Shown one piece after another: positions 5,479 through 8,408 of a stretch of DNA of 8,408 nucleotides (within the stretch, counting starts at the first letter, position 1; each line of letters opens with the position of its first letter). The DNA is from Planctomycetota bacterium (lineage in GTDB: Bacteria > Planctomycetota > UBA1135 > UBA2386): positions 1-8,408 of the forward strand of contig JAGQRA010000160.1 in assembly GCA_020425885.1 (NCBI GenBank). The letters are read 5' to 3'. The notes beneath the pieces were generated by a model. That model was not told where the DNA came from, searched no databases, and saw only the letters and a list, made by a program, of their open reading frames with translations. The position numbers were made by a program, and so were the translations under genes.

Positions 5479-6951
5479 ATGCCTCAGACGATCAACACCA
5501 ACATCATGTCGCTGAACGCTCAGCGCAACCTCAACCGCACGCAGTCCGACCTGACCACCACGATCCAGCGCCTGTCCTCCGGCCTGCGCATCAACTCGGC
5601 CAAGGACGACGCCGCCGGTCTGGCCATTTCGACCCGCATGAGCACGCAGATCAACGGCCTGTCGGTCGCCATCCGCAATGCCAACGACGGTATTTCCATC
5701 GCGCAGACCGCTGAAGGCGCCATGGACGAGATGGTGAAATCCCTCATCCGTGCCAACGACCTGGCCCTGCAGGCCGCGTCCTACAACACCGACGCCGACC
5801 GCACTTCGCTCAACCAGGAAGTCAACCAGATCGTCGACGAGTTGAGCCGCGTCGTCAGCCAGACCCGTTACAACGGTCAGGCCCTGCTCGCCGGCGGCTT
5901 CAGCGCCGACATCCAGGTCGGCACCAACGTCAACGAGACCATCAACGTCTCGATCAGCAACCTGGCGCCCAGCGGCCTCGGCGTGGCCTCCAGCTACACC
6001 GCTGTCAGCACTGCCAGTGACGCGACGTTCGCCGATCGCATCCGCAACACCAATGACACCCTGCTCGACGGCACCACCGACTCCCTCAATGGCGTGGTCC
6101 TGAGTGGCGTCGCCGCGGGCAGCACGTCGGATGCCAAGATCGATGCCATCAACACGGTCACCTCGCAGACCGGCGTCAAGGCCTTCGGTTACGGCAACGC
6201 CGCGGTCGCCTCGACCGACGTCACCGATGCCGACGCCACCGGCGCCGGCCAGAACATCGGCGCCGGCGCGCTGACCATCAACGGCGTCTCGGTCGACGGC
6301 AACGGCGCCGGCACGACCCTGGCCAACCTGGTCACCAACATCAACGCCAAGAGCGGCGAAACCGGCGTCACCGCCGTTCTCGACGCCGGCGGCGCCGCCA
6401 ACCAGAGCCGTCTGGTGCTGATCAACCGCACCGGTGCCGCGATCAACGTCACCGTGGCCGACGCCACCACCGCCGCCTCCACCGGCTTCGCGGTCGGCGA
6501 CACCACGGTCGACGCCGGCAGCAACGGCCTGGTCGTCCTCAACGACTCCCTCGGCACCTCCGCCGTCACCTTCGATGCCGCTGCCACGGGTAGCGCCATC
6601 ACCGGTGTCGCCGCGGCGACCGAGACCCTGGCCGACGCCACGGTGAGTTCGCAGAACGTGTCGACCCAGGCCGGCGCCAACCTCGCCCTGCTCGCTTTCC
6701 AGGCCGGTCTCGACCAGCTCAACAGCGACCGTGCGGTGCTCGGTGCGAAGCTCAACCGCTTCGACTCGACCATCCGCAACCTGGAGAACGTGCGCGAGAA
6801 CGTCACCGCGGCCCGCGGCCGCATCCAGGATGCCGACTTCGCCATGGAGACCGCCTCGCTGACGCGCGCGCAGATCCTCCAGCAGGCGGGTATCGCGATG
6901 GTCTCGCAGGCCAACTCGGTACCGCAGGCGGCCCTGGCGCTGCTGCAGTAA
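5479..6951 (+). CDS. fliC: Flagellin
   Basis: The 490-residue filament subunit, exported by the flagellar type III system. ATG 5479 follows AAGGGG (5464-5469). The N-terminal D0/D1 region (about 1-170) is highly conserved: INTNIMSLNAQRNL, RLSSGLRINSAKDDAAGLAI (31-50) and RNANDGISIAQTAEGAMDEM (66-85). The C-terminal D1/D0 region runs from about 395, with FDSTIRNLENVRENVTAARG and the end SQANSVPQAALALLQ. The variable middle (about 175-394) is rich in Ala, Thr, Asp and Gly and contains a flagellin_IN-type motif, LTINGVSVDGNGAGTTLANL with NINAKSG, at about residues 265-293. No Cys is present. The TLR5-contact segment reads SLIRANDLALQ (88-98): the Arg and first Leu of the Salmonella hot spot are kept, but its Gln is Ile. 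A sigma-28 promoter and a strong downstream hairpin bracket it as its own high-level transcription unit. Confidence 0.98.
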   Translation: MPQTINTNIMSLNAQRNLNRTQSDLTTTIQRLSSGLRINSAKDDAAGLAISTRMSTQINGLSVAIRNANDGISIAQTAEGAMDEMVKSLIRANDLALQAASYNTDADRTSLNQEVNQIVDELSRVVSQTRYNGQALLAGGFSADIQVGTNVNETINVSISNLAPSGLGVASSYTAVSTASDATFADRIRNTNDTLLDGTTDSLNGVVLSGVAAGSTSDAKIDAINTVTSQTGVKAFGYGNAAVASTDVTDADATGAGQNIGAGALTINGVSVDGNGAGTTLANLVTNINAKSGETGVTAVLDAGGAANQSRLVLINRTGAAINVTVADATTAASTGFAVGDTTVDAGSNGLVVLNDSLGTSAVTFDAAATGSAITGVAAATETLADATVSSQNVSTQAGANLALLAFQAGLDQLNSDRAVLGAKLNRFDSTIRNLENVRENVTAARGRIQDADFAMETASLTRAQILQQAGIAMVSQANSVPQAALALLQ

Positions 6952-6979
6952 CCTGAGCCTCAGGCAATCGGTTACAACG

Positions 6980-7007
6980 CGCCCGGGGCCGACAACGGCC
7001 CCGGGCG
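6980..7007 (+). terminator. Strong hairpin terminator or attenuator after fliC
   Basis: GCCCGGGGCC (6981-6990) pairs perfectly with GGCCCCGGGC (6997-7006) around the loop GACAAC, and C6980/G7007 adds an eleventh pair. A distal pair, GGCAAT (6963-6968) with ATTGCC (7009-7014), could extend it. The sequence just after (TATTGCC) is only slightly T-rich, so termination may be partial. It begins 29 bases after the fliC stop and ends 24 bases before the flaG ATG. Confidence 0.75.
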
Positions 7008-7031
7008 TATTGCCATACGAGAGATAGCGCC

Positions 7032-7418
7032 ATGGTCACTCACGTCGGTTATCGGAACTACCAGCCCGTTAACGGCGAGACGGGCACGCTGCGCGAACCT
7101 GCCACGACGGCGGCAAACCCTGCCGCCCAGTCGTCGCTGCAAGTTGCCACCGAGCCGGTCGCCTCAGTTGCCAGGGACAGCATTCCCGCGCTCGACGCGC
7201 GCACGCTCGATTCGGTCGTCGCGGACGTCTCGCGCAACGTGCAGACGCGGCAGCGCTCGCTGCAGTTCAGCGTCGACGAGCACAGCGGACGCACGATCAT
7301 CACCGTGATCGACAAGGAGACCGAGGAAATCATCCGGCAGATCCCGCCGGAAGAGGTCGTCGCACTCGCGGAACACCTGGATGGCGGCGGAGGCTTCCTG
7401 ATCAAGGCCGAGGCCTGA
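7032..7418 (+). CDS. flaG: FlaG family flagellar protein
   Basis: A 128-residue small cytoplasmic or filament-associated protein; in other bacteria FlaG influences filament length. The N-terminal half (1-50) is low-complexity and poorly conserved. The family core occupies about residues 58-118, with LQFSVDEHSG (77-86), TIITVIDKETEEIIRQIPPE (88-107) and VVALAEHL, which fit the FlaG domain well. It starts at ATG 7032 with a modest GAGAGA ribosome site (7019-7024). It lies between fliC and fliD on the same strand, a common arrangement. Only 24 bases separate it from the fliC hairpin, so it probably has no promoter of its own immediately upstream and may depend on read-through. Confidence 0.94.
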   Translation: MVTHVGYRNYQPVNGETGTLREPATTAANPAAQSSLQVATEPVASVARDSIPALDARTLDSVVADVSRNVQTRQRSLQFSVDEHSGRTIITVIDKETEEIIRQIPPEEVVALAEHLDGGGGFLIKAEA

Positions 7419-7478
7419 TCTGGCCCCGTTCTTGCAGCTTCGCCGGCATCTGCATCACATCTGCACGAGGCTAGGCTC

Positions 7479-8408
7479 ATGCTCAGCACCCCTGGAGTCG
7501 GCTCCGGCCTGGACATCTCATCGATCATCGACCAGCTCATGGCGATCGAACGCCGGCCGCTGGTCAAGGTCGGTACCCGCCAGGTCGAACTCGAAGCGCG
7601 GCTCAGCGCCTTCGGCAAGCTGAAAAGCACCGTCTCGACGTTCGAGAGCGCCATGGCTGGCCTCGAGGACGCCGACAAGTTCAAGTTCTTCCAGGCCACC
7701 TCGTCCAACGAAGACGTCCTCACCGCGAGCGCGGCCGCCGGCGCGGCCCGCGGTCGTTACAGCGTGGAGGTCGTACGCATCGCCGAGAACCATCGCATGG
7801 CCGCCGCCACGGTGTTCAGCGACACCGACACGACGACCATCGGCACCACCGGCGACACCATGACCATCACGGTGGGCAGCGCGAGCTTCGACGTCGAGTA
7901 CGGCGACCTCACCCTGGACGGCGTGCGCGATGCGATCAACGAAGCCGGTGCCGCGCACGGGGTGACCGCTTCGCTGCTGCAGGATGACACCGGTTACCAT
8001 CTCACCCTCGCGGCCGACGATACCGGTTCCGATCACCTGCTCGGGGTCAGCTACAGCGCCACCGACAGCTTCTCTTTCCAGACCCTCAACGCCGACCGCG
8101 ACGGCAGCGGCGGCTTCACCGGCGCCGACCTCGACGCCGTGCTGACCCTGGAGAACAGCTTCACCGCGACGCGTTCGAGCAACAGCGTCAGTGACGTCAT
8201 CAGCGGCGTCACCCTGTCGCTGGTCGATGCCGGCAGCGTCACCATCGACGTCGACCGCGACATGAGTGCGATCCGCGGCTCGGTCAACGAGTTCATCGGC
8301 GCCTACAACAGCGTCGTGTCGACCACCGCCAAGCTGCGCAACGAAGTACTCGCCGACGAGCGCGCTTCCCTGCTCAGCCTGGAAGCGCGCTTCCGCGGCA
8401 TTCTGAAC
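7479..8408 (+). CDS. fliD: Flagellar hook-associated protein 2 (filament cap), N-terminal 310 residues, cut by window edge
   Basis: FliD forms the cap at the filament tip, under which flagellin subunits fold. ATG 7479 follows GAGG (7467-7470), 60 bases after flaG. The conserved N-terminus GVGSGLDISSIIDQLMAIER (6-25) identifies it, followed by a helical stretch (about 30-65) and the usual domain entry SSNEDVLTASAAAGAARGRY (75-94). A flagellin_IN-like segment lies at about 126-180 (ITVGSASFDVEYGDLTLDGV and LTLAADDTGS). Return to the coiled region starts near GSVNEFIGAYNSVV (267-280). Family members have about 450-480 residues or more, so about the last third is missing. An insert at 206-217 (DRDGSGGFTGAD) resembles an EF-hand calcium loop. 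Confidence 0.96.
   Translation, partial: MLSTPGVGSGLDISSIIDQLMAIERRPLVKVGTRQVELEARLSAFGKLKSTVSTFESAMAGLEDADKFKFFQATSSNEDVLTASAAAGAARGRYSVEVVRIAENHRMAAATVFSDTDTTTIGTTGDTMTITVGSASFDVEYGDLTLDGVRDAINEAGAAHGVTASLLQDDTGYHLTLAADDTGSDHLLGVSYSATDSFSFQTLNADRDGSGGFTGADLDAVLTLENSFTATRSSNSVSDVISGVTLSLVDAGSVTIDVDRDMSAIRGSVNEFIGAYNSVVSTTAKLRNEVLADERASLLSLEARFRGILN

Noticed and set aside
5479..5714. Alternative plus-strand frame overlapping the flagellin start
   Set aside because: It is out of frame with flagellin and rich in His, Arg and Gln, with no ribosome site; a shadow frame.
6936..6953. Sigma-54-like TGGC...TGC before flaG
   Set aside because: The distance between the GG and GC elements is too short for a -24/-12 promoter.
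1..8408. CRISPR array, insertion sequence, phage or toxin-antitoxin content
   Set aside because: There are no regularly spaced long repeats, no transposase or integrase frames, and no terminal repeats. Base composition and coding style look uniform across the window.

Overview
The window is GC-rich throughout (about two-thirds G+C by eye), with dense, well-spaced genes. It looks like chromosomal DNA of a flagellated Gram-negative proteobacterium, most likely a gammaproteobacterium. The evidence is a near-consensus sigma-28 (FliA) promoter in front of flagellin, the fliC-flaG-fliD order, and a periplasmic LolA-like protein paired with an RND exporter. The genus cannot be fixed from sequence reading alone. 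I see no mobile element, CRISPR array, tRNA or rRNA.

Left part (1-4735), lipid and small-molecule side. A 5'-complete, 3'-truncated AMP-forming acyl-CoA synthetase runs leftward. Across a 244-base regulatory gap, a TetR-family regulator runs rightward, followed by an RND/MMPL-type inner-membrane exporter. A secreted LolA-like 'outer membrane lipoprotein-sorting' protein overlaps the end of the exporter gene. The gap holds a perfect 16-bp GC-rich palindrome directly followed by an AT-rich inverted repeat, a good candidate operator for the TetR protein. A reasonable but unproven model is ligand-controlled export or envelope transport of a lipid-like compound, with the divergent acyl-CoA synthetase possibly in the same regulon.

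Middle (4763-5197). A leftward PaaI-type hotdog thioesterase converges on the LolA-like gene. Its start is reset to a GTG with a clear GAGGAG ribosome site.

Right part (5198-8408), flagellar filament genes: flagellin (fliC), flaG and the 5' part of the filament cap gene fliD, which runs off the window. The 281-base region before fliC is the most structured non-coding part. It has two CGGCA/TGCCG dyads spaced about 21 bp apart, a further phased TGCCG half-site inside the promoter, the sigma-28 promoter itself, a 26-codon upstream ORF with its own GGAGG that stops two bases before the fliC ATG, and a stem-loop just before the fliC ribosome site. A strong GC-rich hairpin separates fliC from flaG by only 24 bases, which suggests that flaG and fliD are expressed partly by read-through.

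Most genes belong to well-known families. I did not find a clearly new system. The best candidates for new biology are the fliC leader (upstream ORF plus phased repeats), the TetR operator region and its RND/LolA-like module, and an EF-hand-like loop in FliD.
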